From Osmia lignaria lignaria (Eukaryota > Arthropoda > Insecta > Hymenoptera > Megachilidae), in the NCBI RefSeq assembly GCF_051020975.1, contig NW_027478162.1, positions 21,266,001 to 21,330,000 on the forward strand: a stretch of 64,000 bases of DNA, given 5' to 3'. Both the position numbers and the translations under genes were made by a program. Below are positions 1 through 10,876 of the stretch, piece by piece. Each line of letters opens with the position of its first letter. Positions within the stretch are counted from its first letter, which is position 1. The notes beneath the pieces are model-generated. The model saw nothing but the letters and a program-made list of their open reading frames with translations. It was not told the DNA's origin and searched no databases.

Positions 1-193
1 AAAGAAAGGGGCCACGGTGTTTCTGTATCTCTATTATGTTGGTGCGGCTTCGGAACTTTTAAATATCTTGATATATCTCGAGAACTACGCATCTGATCAA
101 AAAATATCATAGAACATAAATAGTAGGAAACTTAATTCTCTACAAAAAAGGTCTCTTAACATTTTGCCATAGCTCTCTTCGTTTCCGAGATAT
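1..193 (+). repeat. Partial satellite monomer at left edge
   Basis: This is the 3' 193 bp of a monomer cut by the window edge. It matches 645-837, so it belongs to the 644-bp dimer that follows. The array therefore continues to the left of the window. Confidence 0.95.
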
Positions 194-195
194 TT

Positions 196-221
196 GCAGA
201 TTTATCTCAAGGGAAGGGGCC
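196..221 (+). repeat. Intra-monomer direct repeat, copy 1
   Basis: This 26-bp segment begins GCAGATTTATCTCAA and ends AAGGGGCC. It matches 310-335 at 23 of 26 positions. With a 2-bp gap after GGGGCC the match runs on through ACGG. Both copies sit at the same places in nearly every monomer, 114 bp apart. It may be the trace of an ancestral internal duplication or of two binding sites for one factor; the sequence alone does not decide. Confidence 0.85.
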
Positions 222-229
222 TGACGGAC

Positions 230-243
230 ATATTTCGAGATAT
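230..243. repeat. Near-palindrome centred on TCGA
   Basis: ATATTTCGAGATAT reads almost the same on both strands, with one mismatched pair. Its right half, CGAGATAT, also occurs 50 bp upstream in each unit at the CCGAGATATTTG boundary. The reverse form, ATATCTCG, occurs near the CTCGAG site. A subset of units has TTCGCGAT (for example 23053, 31747, 42373 and 42695) or TTCGTGAT (22731, 31425, 34323) here instead. Confidence 0.75.
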
Positions 244-268
244 TTCTTCTTCTTGTTGTTCTTCTTCT
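243..268 (+). repeat. TTC-rich pyrimidine tract within the monomer
   Basis: This 26-nt stretch is all T and C except for two G residues, made mostly of TTC triplets. It is followed by TGCACAG. It occurs at the same place in every unit and is where the four 319-bp units lost 3 bp. It has the look of a eukaryotic polypyrimidine tract with a downstream CAG, and CTGAC lies about 50 nt upstream of that AG. No convincing 5' splice site or exon is seen, so a splicing role is only a possibility. Confidence 0.7.
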
Positions 269-309
269 GCACAGCTAAGCTGGAAGTGGCATTTGCGGCT
301 CGCACTAGT

Positions 310-335
310 GCAGAGTTATCTCAAAGAAAGGGGCC
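310..335 (+). repeat. Intra-monomer direct repeat, copy 2
   Basis: This is the second copy of the 26-bp internal repeat. It begins GCAGAGTTATCTCAA and ends AAGGGGCC. It differs from copy 1 at three positions and is followed directly by ACGG, where copy 1 has TGACGG. It is conserved in position across the array. A few units carry changes in it, for example TTATTTC at about 52145-52151 and TTATCCC at about 57293-57299. Confidence 0.85.
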
Positions 336-390
336 ACGGTGTTTCTGTATCTCTATTATGTTGGTGCGGCTTCGGAACTTTTAAACATCT
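330..390 (+). repeat. Nearly invariant monomer core
   Basis: From GGGGCCACGG through GGTGCGGCTTCGGAAC to TTTTAAA the units hardly vary, whereas flanking windows switch between linked variants. Rare changes exist, such as GGTGAGG at 20477-type units, GGTGCGT at 50414-type units and GGTTTCGG at 43017-type units. Low variation could reflect protein-binding constraint or simply recent homogenisation. A per-position variability profile over all 198 units would tell. Confidence 0.6.
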
Positions 391-1536
391 TGATATATCT
401 CGAGAACTACGCATCTGATCAAAAAATATCATAGAACATAAATAGTAGGAAACTTAATTCTCTACAAAAAAGGTCTCTCAACATTTTGCCATACCTCTCT
501 TCGTTTCCGAGATATTTGCAGATTTATCTCAAGGGAAGGGGCCTGACGGACATATTTCGAGATATTTCTTATTCTTGTTGTTCTTCTTCTGCACAGCTAA
601 GCTGGAAGTGGCATTTGCGGCTCGCACTAGTGCAGAGTTATCTCAAAGAAAGGGGCCACGGTGTTTCTGTATCTCTATTATGTTGGTGCGGCTTCGGAAC
701 TTTTAAATATCTTGATATATCTCGAGAACTACGCATCTGATCAAAAAATATCATAGAACATAAATAGTAGGAAACTTAATTCTCTACAAAAAAGGTCTCT
801 TAACATTTTGCCATAGCTCTCTTCGTTTCCGAGATATTTGCAGATTTATCTCAAGGGAAGGGGCCTGACGGACATATTTCGAGATATTTCTTCTTCTTGT
901 TGTTCTTCTTCTGCACAGCTAAGCTGGAAGTGGCATTTGCGGCTCGCACTAGTGCAGAGTTATCTCAAAGAAAGGGGCCACGGTGTTTCTGTATCTCTAT
1001 TATGTTGGTGCGGCTTCGGAACTTTTAAACATCTTGATATATCTCGAGAACTACGCATCTGATCAAAAAATATCATAGAACATAAATAGTAGGAAACTTA
1101 ATTCTCTACAAAAAAGGTCTCTCAACATTTTGCCATACCTCTCTTCGTTTCCGAGATATTTGCAGATTTATCTCAAGGGAAGGGGCCTGACGGACATATT
1201 TCGAGATATTTCTTATTCTTGTTGTTCTTCTTCTGCACAGCTAAGCTGGAAGTGGCATTTGCGGCTCGCACTAGTGCAGAGTTATCTCAAAGAAAGGGGC
1301 CACGGTGTTTCTGTATCTCTATTATGTTGGTGCGGCTTCGGAACTTTTAAATATCTTGATATATCTCGAGAACTACGCATCTGATCAAAAAATATCATAG
1401 AACATAAATAGTAGGAAACTTAATTCTCTACAAAAAAGGTCTCTTAACATTTTGCCATAGCTCTCTTCGTTTCCGAGATATTTGCAGATTTATCTCAAGG
1501 GAAGGGGCCTGACGGACATATTTCGAGATATTTCTT

Positions 1537-2064
1537 ATTCTTGTTGTTCTTCTTCTGCACAGCTAAGCTGGAAGTGGCATTTGCAGCTCGCAATAGTGCA
1601 GAATTATCTCAAAGAAAGGGGCCACGGTGTTTCTGTATCTCTATTATGTTGGTGCGGCTTCGGAACTTTTAAATATCTTGATATATCTCGAGAACTACGC
1701 ATCTGATCAAAAAATATCATAGAACATAAAAAGTAGGAAACTTAATTCTCTACAAAAACGGTCTCTTAACATTTTGCCATAGCTCGCTACGTTTCCGAGA
1801 TATTTGCAGATTTATCTCAAGGGAAGGGGCCTGACGGACATATTTCGAGATATTTCTTCTTCTTGTTGTTCTTCTTCTGCATAGCTAAGCTGGAAGTGGC
1901 ATTTGCGGCTCGCACTAGTGCAGAGTTATCTCAAAGAAAGGGGCCACGGTGTTTCTGTATCTCTATTATGTTGGTGCGGCTTCGGAACTTTTAAATATCT
2001 TGATATATCTCGAGAACTACGATTCTGATCAAAAAATATCATAGAACATAAATAGTAGGAAACA
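1537..2064 (+). repeat. Transition monomers between dimer and 12-unit blocks
   Basis: The rest of the unit starting at 1482, and most of the unit at 1804, belong to neither neighbouring higher-order repeat. The 1804 unit has GCATAGC in place of GCACAGC after the pyrimidine tract and ACGATTC in its tail, both private to it as far as I can see. Confidence 0.7.
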
Positions 2065-3150
2065 TAATTCTCTACAAAAAAGGTCTCTTAACATTTTGCC
2101 ATAGCTCTCTTCGTTTCCGAGATATTTGCAGATTTATCTCAAGGGAAGGGGCCTGACGGACATATTTCGAGATATTTCTTCTTCTTGTTGTTCTTCTTCT
2201 GCACAGCTAAGCTGGAAGTGGCATTTGCGGCTCGCACTAGTGCAGAGTTATCTCAAAGAAAGGGGCCACGGTGTTTCTGTATCTCTATTATGTTGGTGCG
2301 GCTTCGGAACTTTTAAACATCTTGATATATCTCGAGAACTACGCATCTGATCAAAAAATATCATAGAACATAAATAGTAGGAAACTTAATTCTCTACAAA
2401 AAAGGTCTCTCAACATTTTGCCATAGCTCTCTTCGTTTCCGAGATATTTGCAGATTTATCTCAAGGGAAGGGGCCTGACGGACATATTTCGAGATATTTC
2501 TTCTTCTTGTTGTTCTTCTTCTGCACAGCTAAGCTGGAAGTGGCATTTGCGGCTCGCACTAGTACACAGTTATCTCAAAGAAAGGGGCCACGGTGTTTCT
2601 GTATCTCTATTATGTTGGTGCGGCTTCGGAACTTTTAAATATCTCGATATATCTCGAAAACTACCCTACTGATCAAAAAATATCATAGAACATAAATGTA
2701 GGAAACATAATTCTCTACAAAAAACGTCTCTTAACATTTTGCCATAGCTCGCTTCGTTTCCGAGATATTTGCAGATATATCCCAAGGGAAGGGGCCTGAC
2801 GGACATATATCGAGATATTTCTTCTTCTTGTTGTTCTTCTTCTGCACAGCTAAGCTGGAAGTGGCATTTGTAGGTCGCAATAGTGCAGAGTTATCTCAAA
2901 GAAAGGGGCCACGGTGTTTCTGTATCTCTATTATGTTGGTGCGCCTTCGGAACTTTTAAATATCTCGATATATCTCGAAAACTACGCTTCTGATCAAAAA
3001 ATATCATAGAACGTAAATTGTGGGAAACATTATTCTCTACAAAAAAGGTCTCTTAACATTTTGCCATAGCTCGCTTCGTTTCCGAGATATTTGCAGATTT
3101 ATCTCAAGGGAAGGGGCCTGACGGACATATTTCGAGATATTTCTTCTTCA
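2065..3150 (+). repeat. Older partial copy of the 12-unit block
   Basis: This segment matches 5606-6691 at an offset of 3,541 bp (eleven units minus one base). Four mismatches were seen, at 2366, 2668, 2809 and 3022. It includes the 321-bp unit at 2448 and the unit at 2769 with ATATATCCCAAGG. It is more diverged than the two full copies that follow, which suggests it split off earlier. Its match stops inside the hybrid unit at 3091. Confidence 0.8.
2448..2768 (+). repeat. 321-bp variant monomer, tail-deletion lineage
   Basis: One base is missing in the tail (CATAAATGTAGG where related units have CATAAATTGTAGG, near 2695). The unit also has GTACACAG and ACTACCC. The same deletion occurs at 5989-6309 and 9852-10172, in the three copies of the 12-unit block. 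Confidence 0.9.
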
Positions 3151-3412
3151 TGTTGTTCTTCTTCTGCACAGCTAAGCTGGAAGTGGCATTTGCGGCTCGC
3201 ACTAGTGCAGAGTTATCTCAAAGAAAGGGGCCACGGTGTTTCTGTATCTCTATTATGTTGGTGCGGCTTCGGAACTTTTAAATATCTTGATATATCTCGA
3301 GAACTACGCATCTGATCAAAAAATATCATAGAACATAAAAAGTAGGAAACTTAATTCTCTACAAAAAAGGTCTCTTAACATTTTGCCATAGCTCGCTTCG
3401 TTTCCGAGATAT
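3091..3412 (+). repeat. Hybrid monomer, deletion type
   Basis: The 5' part, including CATGTTG at about 3149-3155, matches the unit at 6632. The 3' part, with GCGGCTCGCACTAG and the following tail and flank, matches the next unit, 6954. The offset to the downstream copy changes from 3,541 to 3,863 bp inside this monomer, a change of exactly one unit. The switch lies between 3150 and about 3189. The unit keeps full length, as expected if two neighbouring monomers were fused by in-register exchange. Confidence 0.85.
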
Positions 3413-6400
3413 TTGCAGGTTTATCTCAAGGGAAGGGGCCTAACGGACATATTTCGAGATATTTCTTCTTCTTGTTGTTCTTCTTCTGCACAGCTAAGCT
3501 GGAAGTGGCATTTGCGGCTCGCACTAGTGCAGAGTTATCTCAAAGAAAGGGGCCACGGTGTTTCTGTATCTCTATTATGTTGGTGCGGCTTCGGAACTTT
3601 TAAATATCTTGATATATCTCGAGAACTACGCATCTGATCAAAAAATATCATAGAACATAAAAAGTAGGAAACTTAATTCTCTACAAAAAAGGTCTCTTAA
3701 CATTTTGCCATAGCTCGCTTCGTTTCCGAGATATTTGCAGATTTATCTCAAGGGAAGGGGCCTGGCGGACATATTTCGAGATATTTCTTCTTCTTGTTGT
3801 TCTTCTTCTGCACAGCTAAGCTGGAAGTGGCATTTGCGGCTCGCACTAGTGCAGCGTTATCTCAAAGAAAGGGGCCACGGTGTTTCTGTATCTCTATTAT
3901 GTTGGTGCGGCTTCGGAACTTTTAAATATCTTGATATATCTCGAAAACTACGCTTCTGATCAAAAAATATCATAGAAAGTAAATTGTAGGAAACATTATT
4001 CTCTACAAAAAAGGTCTCTTAACATTTTGCCATAGCTCGCTTCGTTTCCGAGATATTTGCAGATTTATCTCAAGGGAAGGGTCCAGATGGACATATTTCG
4101 AGATATTTCTTCTTCTTGTTGTTCTCCTTCTGCACAGCTAAACTGGAAGTGGCATTTCCAGCTCGCAATCGTGCAGAGTTATCTCAAAGAAAGGGGCCAC
4201 GGTGTTTCTGTATCTCTATTATGTTGGTGCGGCTTCGGAACTTTTAAATATCTTGATATATCTCGAGAACTACGCCTCTGATCGAAAAATATCATAGAAC
4301 ATAAAAAGTAGGAAACTTAATTCTCTACAAAAAAGGTCTCTTAACATTTTGCCATAGCTCGCTTCGTTTCCGAGATATTTGCAGATTTATCTCAAGGGAA
4401 GGGGCCTGACGGACATATTTCGAGATATTTCTTCTTCTTGTTGTTCTTCTTCTGCACAGCGAAGCTGGAAGTGGCATTTGCAGCGCGCAATAGTGCAGAG
4501 TTATCTCAAAGAAAGGGGCCACGGTGTTTCTGTATCTGTATTATGTTGGTGCGGCTTCGGAACTTTTAAATATCTTGATATATCTCGAGAACTACGCATC
4601 TGATCAAAAAATATCATAGAACATAAAAAGTGGGAAACTTAATTCTCTACAAAAAAGGTCTCTTAACATTTTGCCATAGCTCGCTTCGTTTCCGAGATAT
4701 TTGCAGATTTATCTCAAGGGAAGGGGCCTGGCGGACATATTTCGAGATATTTCTTCTTCTTGTTGTTCTTCTTCTGCACAGCTAAGCTGGAAGTGGCATT
4801 TGCGGCTCGCACTAGTGCAGCGTTATCTCAAAGAAAGGGGCCACGGTGTTTCTGTATCTCTATTATGTTGGTGCGGCTTCGGAACTTTTAAATATCTTGA
4901 TATATCTCGAAAACTACGCTTCTGATCAAAAAATATCATAGAACGTAAATTGTAGGAAACATTATTCTCTACAAAAAAGGTCTCTTAACATTTTGCCATA
5001 GCTCGCTTCGTTTCCGAGATATTTGCAGATTTATCTCAAGGGAAGGGTCCTGATGGACATATTTCGAGATATTTCTTCTTCTTGTTGTTCTCCTTCTGCA
5101 CAGCTAAACTGGAAGTGGCATTTCCAGCTCGCAATCGTGCAGAGTTATCTCAAAGAAAGGGGCCACGGTGTTTCTGTATCTCTATTATGTTGGTGCGGCT
5201 TCGGAACTTTTAAATATCTTGATATATCTCGAGAACTACGCCTCTGATCGAAAAATATCATAGAACATAAAAAGTAGGAAACTTAATTCTCTACAAAAAA
5301 GGTCTCTTAACATTTTGCCATAGCTCGCTTCGTTTCCGAGATATTTGCAGATTTATCTCAAGGGAAGGGGCCTAACGGACATATTTCGAGATATTTCTTC
5401 TTCTTGTTGTTCTTCTTCTGCACAGCTAAGCTGGAAGTGGCATTTGCAGCTCGCAATAGTGCAGAGTTATCTCAAAGAAAGGGGCCACGGTGTTTCTGTA
5501 TCTCTATTATGTTGGTGCGGCTTCGGAACTTTTAAATATCTTGATATATCTCGAGAACTACGCATCTGATCAAAAAATATCATAGAACATAAAAAGTAGG
5601 AAACTTAATTCTCTACAAAAAAGGTCTCTTAACATTTTGCCATAGCTCTCTTCGTTTCCGAGATATTTGCAGATTTATCTCAAGGGAAGGGGCCTGACGG
5701 ACATATTTCGAGATATTTCTTCTTCTTGTTGTTCTTCTTCTGCACAGCTAAGCTGGAAGTGGCATTTGCGGCTCGCACTAGTGCAGAGTTATCTCAAAGA
5801 AAGGGGCCACGGTGTTTCTGTATCTCTATTATGTTGGTGCGGCTTCGGAACTTTTAAACATCTTGATATATCTCGAGAACTACGCATCTGATCAAAAAAT
5901 ATCATACAACATAAATAGTAGGAAACTTAATTCTCTACAAAAAAGGTCTCTCAACATTTTGCCATAGCTCTCTTCGTTTCCGAGATATTTGCAGATTTAT
6001 CTCAAGGGAAGGGGCCTGACGGACATATTTCGAGATATTTCTTCTTCTTGTTGTTCTTCTTCTGCACAGCTAAGCTGGAAGTGGCATTTGCGGCTCGCAC
6101 TAGTACACAGTTATCTCAAAGAAAGGGGCCACGGTGTTTCTGTATCTCTATTATGTTGGTGCGGCTTCGGAACTTTTAAATATCTCGATATATCTCGAAA
6201 ACTACCCTTCTGATCAAAAAATATCATAGAACATAAATGTAGGAAACATAATTCTCTACAAAAAACGTCTCTTAACATTTTGCCATAGCTCGCTTCGTTT
6301 CCGAGATATTTGCAGATATATCCCAAGGGAAGGGGCCTGACGGACATATTTCGAGATATTTCTTCTTCTTGTTGTTCTTCTTCTGCACAGCTAAGCTGGA

Positions 6401-7013
6401 AGTGGCATTTGTAGGTCGCAATAGTGCAGAGTTATCTCAAAGAAAGGGGCCACGGTGTTTCTGTATCTCTATTATGTTGGTGCGCCTTCGGAACTTTTAA
6501 ATATCTCGATATATCTCGAAAACTACGCTTCTGATCAAAAAATATCATAGAACGTAAATTGTAGGAAACATTATTCTCTACAAAAAAGGTCTCTTAACAT
6601 TTTGCCATAGCTCGCTTCGTTTCCGAGATATTTGCAGATTTATCTCAAGGGAAGGGGCCTGACGGACATATTTCGAGATATTTCTTCTTCATGTTGTTCT
6701 TCTTCTGCACAGCTAAGCTGGAAGTGGCATTTGCAGCGCGCAATAGTGCAGAGTTATCTCAAAGAAAGGGGCCACGGTGTTTCTGTATCTCTGTTATGTT
6801 GGTGCGGCTTCGGAACTTTTAAATATCTTGATATATCTCGAGAACTACGCATCTGATCAAAAAATATCATACTACATAAAAAGTAGGAAACTTAATTCTC
6901 TACAAGAAAGGTCTCTTAACATTTTGCCATAGCTCGCTTCGTTTCCGAGACATTTGCAGATTTATCTGAAGGGAAGGGGCATGACGGACATATTTCGAGA
7001 TATTTCTTCTTCT
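3151..7013 (+). repeat. 12-unit higher-order repeat (3,863 bp), copy 1
   Basis: Twelve monomers, one of them 321 bp, form a segment repeated directly at 7014-10876. The order of marked units is the same in both copies: GCAGGTTTAT, CTGGCGG, GTCCAGATGG, a GCAGCGCGC unit, CTGGCGG, GTCCTGATGG, plain, AAACATCTTG, 321-bp, ATATATCCCAAGG, CATGTTG, GGCATGACGG. The single difference I noticed is C at 4345 against T at 8208. Confidence 0.9.
5989..6309 (+). repeat. 321-bp variant monomer, tail-deletion lineage
   Basis: It carries the same one-base loss, CATAAATGTAGG, as 2448, here within copy 1 of the 12-unit repeat. Confidence 0.9.
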
Positions 7014-10000
7014 TGTTGTTCTTCTTCTGCACAGCTAAGCTGGAAGTGGCATTTGCGGCTCGCACTAGTGCAGAGTTATCTCAAAGAAAGGGGCCACGGT
7101 GTTTCTGTATCTCTATTATGTTGGTGCGGCTTCGGAACTTTTAAATATCTTGATATATCTCGAGAACTACGCATCTGATCAAAAAATATCATAGAACATA
7201 AAAAGTAGGAAACTTAATTCTCTACAAAAAAGGTCTCTTAACATTTTGCCATAGCTCGCTTCGTTTCCGAGATATTTGCAGGTTTATCTCAAGGGAAGGG
7301 GCCTAACGGACATATTTCGAGATATTTCTTCTTCTTGTTGTTCTTCTTCTGCACAGCTAAGCTGGAAGTGGCATTTGCGGCTCGCACTAGTGCAGAGTTA
7401 TCTCAAAGAAAGGGGCCACGGTGTTTCTGTATCTCTATTATGTTGGTGCGGCTTCGGAACTTTTAAATATCTTGATATATCTCGAGAACTACGCATCTGA
7501 TCAAAAAATATCATAGAACATAAAAAGTAGGAAACTTAATTCTCTACAAAAAAGGTCTCTTAACATTTTGCCATAGCTCGCTTCGTTTCCGAGATATTTG
7601 CAGATTTATCTCAAGGGAAGGGGCCTGGCGGACATATTTCGAGATATTTCTTCTTCTTGTTGTTCTTCTTCTGCACAGCTAAGCTGGAAGTGGCATTTGC
7701 GGCTCGCACTAGTGCAGCGTTATCTCAAAGAAAGGGGCCACGGTGTTTCTGTATCTCTATTATGTTGGTGCGGCTTCGGAACTTTTAAATATCTTGATAT
7801 ATCTCGAAAACTACGCTTCTGATCAAAAAATATCATAGAAAGTAAATTGTAGGAAACATTATTCTCTACAAAAAAGGTCTCTTAACATTTTGCCATAGCT
7901 CGCTTCGTTTCCGAGATATTTGCAGATTTATCTCAAGGGAAGGGTCCAGATGGACATATTTCGAGATATTTCTTCTTCTTGTTGTTCTCCTTCTGCACAG
8001 CTAAACTGGAAGTGGCATTTCCAGCTCGCAATCGTGCAGAGTTATCTCAAAGAAAGGGGCCACGGTGTTTCTGTATCTCTATTATGTTGGTGCGGCTTCG
8101 GAACTTTTAAATATCTTGATATATCTCGAGAACTACGCCTCTGATCGAAAAATATCATAGAACATAAAAAGTAGGAAACTTAATTCTCTACAAAAAAGGT
8201 CTCTTAATATTTTGCCATAGCTCGCTTCGTTTCCGAGATATTTGCAGATTTATCTCAAGGGAAGGGGCCTGACGGACATATTTCGAGATATTTCTTCTTC
8301 TTGTTGTTCTTCTTCTGCACAGCGAAGCTGGAAGTGGCATTTGCAGCGCGCAATAGTGCAGAGTTATCTCAAAGAAAGGGGCCACGGTGTTTCTGTATCT
8401 GTATTATGTTGGTGCGGCTTCGGAACTTTTAAATATCTTGATATATCTCGAGAACTACGCATCTGATCAAAAAATATCATAGAACATAAAAAGTGGGAAA
8501 CTTAATTCTCTACAAAAAAGGTCTCTTAACATTTTGCCATAGCTCGCTTCGTTTCCGAGATATTTGCAGATTTATCTCAAGGGAAGGGGCCTGGCGGACA
8601 TATTTCGAGATATTTCTTCTTCTTGTTGTTCTTCTTCTGCACAGCTAAGCTGGAAGTGGCATTTGCGGCTCGCACTAGTGCAGCGTTATCTCAAAGAAAG
8701 GGGCCACGGTGTTTCTGTATCTCTATTATGTTGGTGCGGCTTCGGAACTTTTAAATATCTTGATATATCTCGAAAACTACGCTTCTGATCAAAAAATATC
8801 ATAGAACGTAAATTGTAGGAAACATTATTCTCTACAAAAAAGGTCTCTTAACATTTTGCCATAGCTCGCTTCGTTTCCGAGATATTTGCAGATTTATCTC
8901 AAGGGAAGGGTCCTGATGGACATATTTCGAGATATTTCTTCTTCTTGTTGTTCTCCTTCTGCACAGCTAAACTGGAAGTGGCATTTCCAGCTCGCAATCG
9001 TGCAGAGTTATCTCAAAGAAAGGGGCCACGGTGTTTCTGTATCTCTATTATGTTGGTGCGGCTTCGGAACTTTTAAATATCTTGATATATCTCGAGAACT
9101 ACGCCTCTGATCGAAAAATATCATAGAACATAAAAAGTAGGAAACTTAATTCTCTACAAAAAAGGTCTCTTAACATTTTGCCATAGCTCGCTTCGTTTCC
9201 GAGATATTTGCAGATTTATCTCAAGGGAAGGGGCCTAACGGACATATTTCGAGATATTTCTTCTTCTTGTTGTTCTTCTTCTGCACAGCTAAGCTGGAAG
9301 TGGCATTTGCAGCTCGCAATAGTGCAGAGTTATCTCAAAGAAAGGGGCCACGGTGTTTCTGTATCTCTATTATGTTGGTGCGGCTTCGGAACTTTTAAAT
9401 ATCTTGATATATCTCGAGAACTACGCATCTGATCAAAAAATATCATAGAACATAAAAAGTAGGAAACTTAATTCTCTACAAAAAAGGTCTCTTAACATTT
9501 TGCCATAGCTCTCTTCGTTTCCGAGATATTTGCAGATTTATCTCAAGGGAAGGGGCCTGACGGACATATTTCGAGATATTTCTTCTTCTTGTTGTTCTTC
9601 TTCTGCACAGCTAAGCTGGAAGTGGCATTTGCGGCTCGCACTAGTGCAGAGTTATCTCAAAGAAAGGGGCCACGGTGTTTCTGTATCTCTATTATGTTGG
9701 TGCGGCTTCGGAACTTTTAAACATCTTGATATATCTCGAGAACTACGCATCTGATCAAAAAATATCATACAACATAAATAGTAGGAAACTTAATTCTCTA
9801 CAAAAAAGGTCTCTCAACATTTTGCCATAGCTCTCTTCGTTTCCGAGATATTTGCAGATTTATCTCAAGGGAAGGGGCCTGACGGACATATTTCGAGATA
9901 TTTCTTCTTCTTGTTGTTCTTCTTCTGCACAGCTAAGCTGGAAGTGGCATTTGCGGCTCGCACTAGTACACAGTTATCTCAAAGAAAGGGGCCACGGTGT

Positions 10001-10876
10001 TTCTGTATCTCTATTATGTTGGTGCGGCTTCGGAACTTTTAAATATCTCGATATATCTCGAAAACTACCCTTCTGATCAAAAAATATCATAGAACATAAA
10101 TGTAGGAAACATAATTCTCTACAAAAAACGTCTCTTAACATTTTGCCATAGCTCGCTTCGTTTCCGAGATATTTGCAGATATATCCCAAGGGAAGGGGCC
10201 TGACGGACATATTTCGAGATATTTCTTCTTCTTGTTGTTCTTCTTCTGCACAGCTAAGCTGGAAGTGGCATTTGTAGGTCGCAATAGTGCAGAGTTATCT
10301 CAAAGAAAGGGGCCACGGTGTTTCTGTATCTCTATTATGTTGGTGCGCCTTCGGAACTTTTAAATATCTCGATATATCTCGAAAACTACGCTTCTGATCA
10401 AAAAATATCATAGAACGTAAATTGTAGGAAACATTATTCTCTACAAAAAAGGTCTCTTAACATTTTGCCATAGCTCGCTTCGTTTCCGAGATATTTGCAG
10501 ATTTATCTCAAGGGAAGGGGCCTGACGGACATATTTCGAGATATTTCTTCTTCATGTTGTTCTTCTTCTGCACAGCTAAGCTGGAAGTGGCATTTGCAGC
10601 GCGCAATAGTGCAGAGTTATCTCAAAGAAAGGGGCCACGGTGTTTCTGTATCTCTGTTATGTTGGTGCGGCTTCGGAACTTTTAAATATCTTGATATATC
10701 TCGAGAACTACGCATCTGATCAAAAAATATCATACTACATAAAAAGTAGGAAACTTAATTCTCTACAAGAAAGGTCTCTTAACATTTTGCCATAGCTCGC
10801 TTCGTTTCCGAGACATTTGCAGATTTATCTGAAGGGAAGGGGCATGACGGACATATTTCGAGATATTTCTTCTTCT
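7014..10876 (+). repeat. 12-unit higher-order repeat (3,863 bp), copy 2
   Basis: This is the direct tandem copy of the preceding segment. It shares even rare changes, such as GAGACATTTGCAG before 6954 and 10817, CATACTACAT after 6632 and 10495, and GAAAGTAAATTG at 3975 and 7838. The near-identity implies a recent duplication, or an assembly that resolved one copy as two; read-depth data would separate these. Confidence 0.9.
9852..10172 (+). repeat. 321-bp variant monomer, tail-deletion lineage
   Basis: It carries the same one-base loss as 2448 and 5989, here within copy 2 of the 12-unit repeat. Confidence 0.9.

Larger units (their letters stand above)
194..515 (+). repeat. Representative satellite monomer (register reference)
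   Basis: This is the first complete unit in the register used here. In order it holds a TTGCAG boundary, a G-rich stretch ending GGGGCC at 221, a near-palindrome centred on TCGA, a TTC-rich pyrimidine tract, a variable central window (about 290-310), a second copy of the G-rich stretch, a nearly invariant core (about 330-390), a CTCGAG-containing segment, a TGATCA site at about 416-421, an A/T-rich tail, and a closing segment with CTCTCTTCG or CTCGCTTCG before the next boundary. Open reading of about 74 codons occurs but starts at TTG, and 322 is not a multiple of 3, so frames do not continue between units. I see no sign that it is a gene. Confidence 0.95.
1..1536 (+). repeat. 644-bp dimeric higher-order repeat, about 2.4 copies
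   Basis: Bases 1-892 match 645-1536 with no difference seen. The two alternating unit types are one with CATAGCTCTC before the boundary and AAACATCTTG in the core (194, 838), and one with CATACCTCTC and TTCTTATTC (516, 1160). The period breaks at 1537, where the unit at 1482 carries A instead of the C at 893. That unit combines the flank of the first type with the TTCTTATTC marker of the second, so it may itself be an exchange product. Confidence 0.85.

Noticed and set aside
194..418. A 74-codon open frame found in most monomers, with a Ser/Cys-rich stretch
   Set aside because: It starts at TTG rather than ATG, the unit length is not a multiple of 3, several units break it with stops (for example 1804, 20477 and 37543), and near-identity of tandem copies explains its recurrence. 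Nothing suggests codon-level selection. I did not list it as a gene.
194..515. CENP-B box within the monomer
   Set aside because: No segment fits the TTCGnnnnAnnCGGG pattern on either strand; the nearest TTCG motifs lack the required A and CGGG.
194..515. Pol III internal promoter (tRNA-derived SINE origin)
   Set aside because: No GGTTCGAnnCC-type B box or matching A box was seen, and there is no A-rich 3' end typical of a SINE.
194..515. Monomer as a dimer of two 161-bp halves (nucleosome-sized)
   Set aside because: The only clear internal repeat is 26 bp at 114-bp spacing. The two halves do not align with each other.
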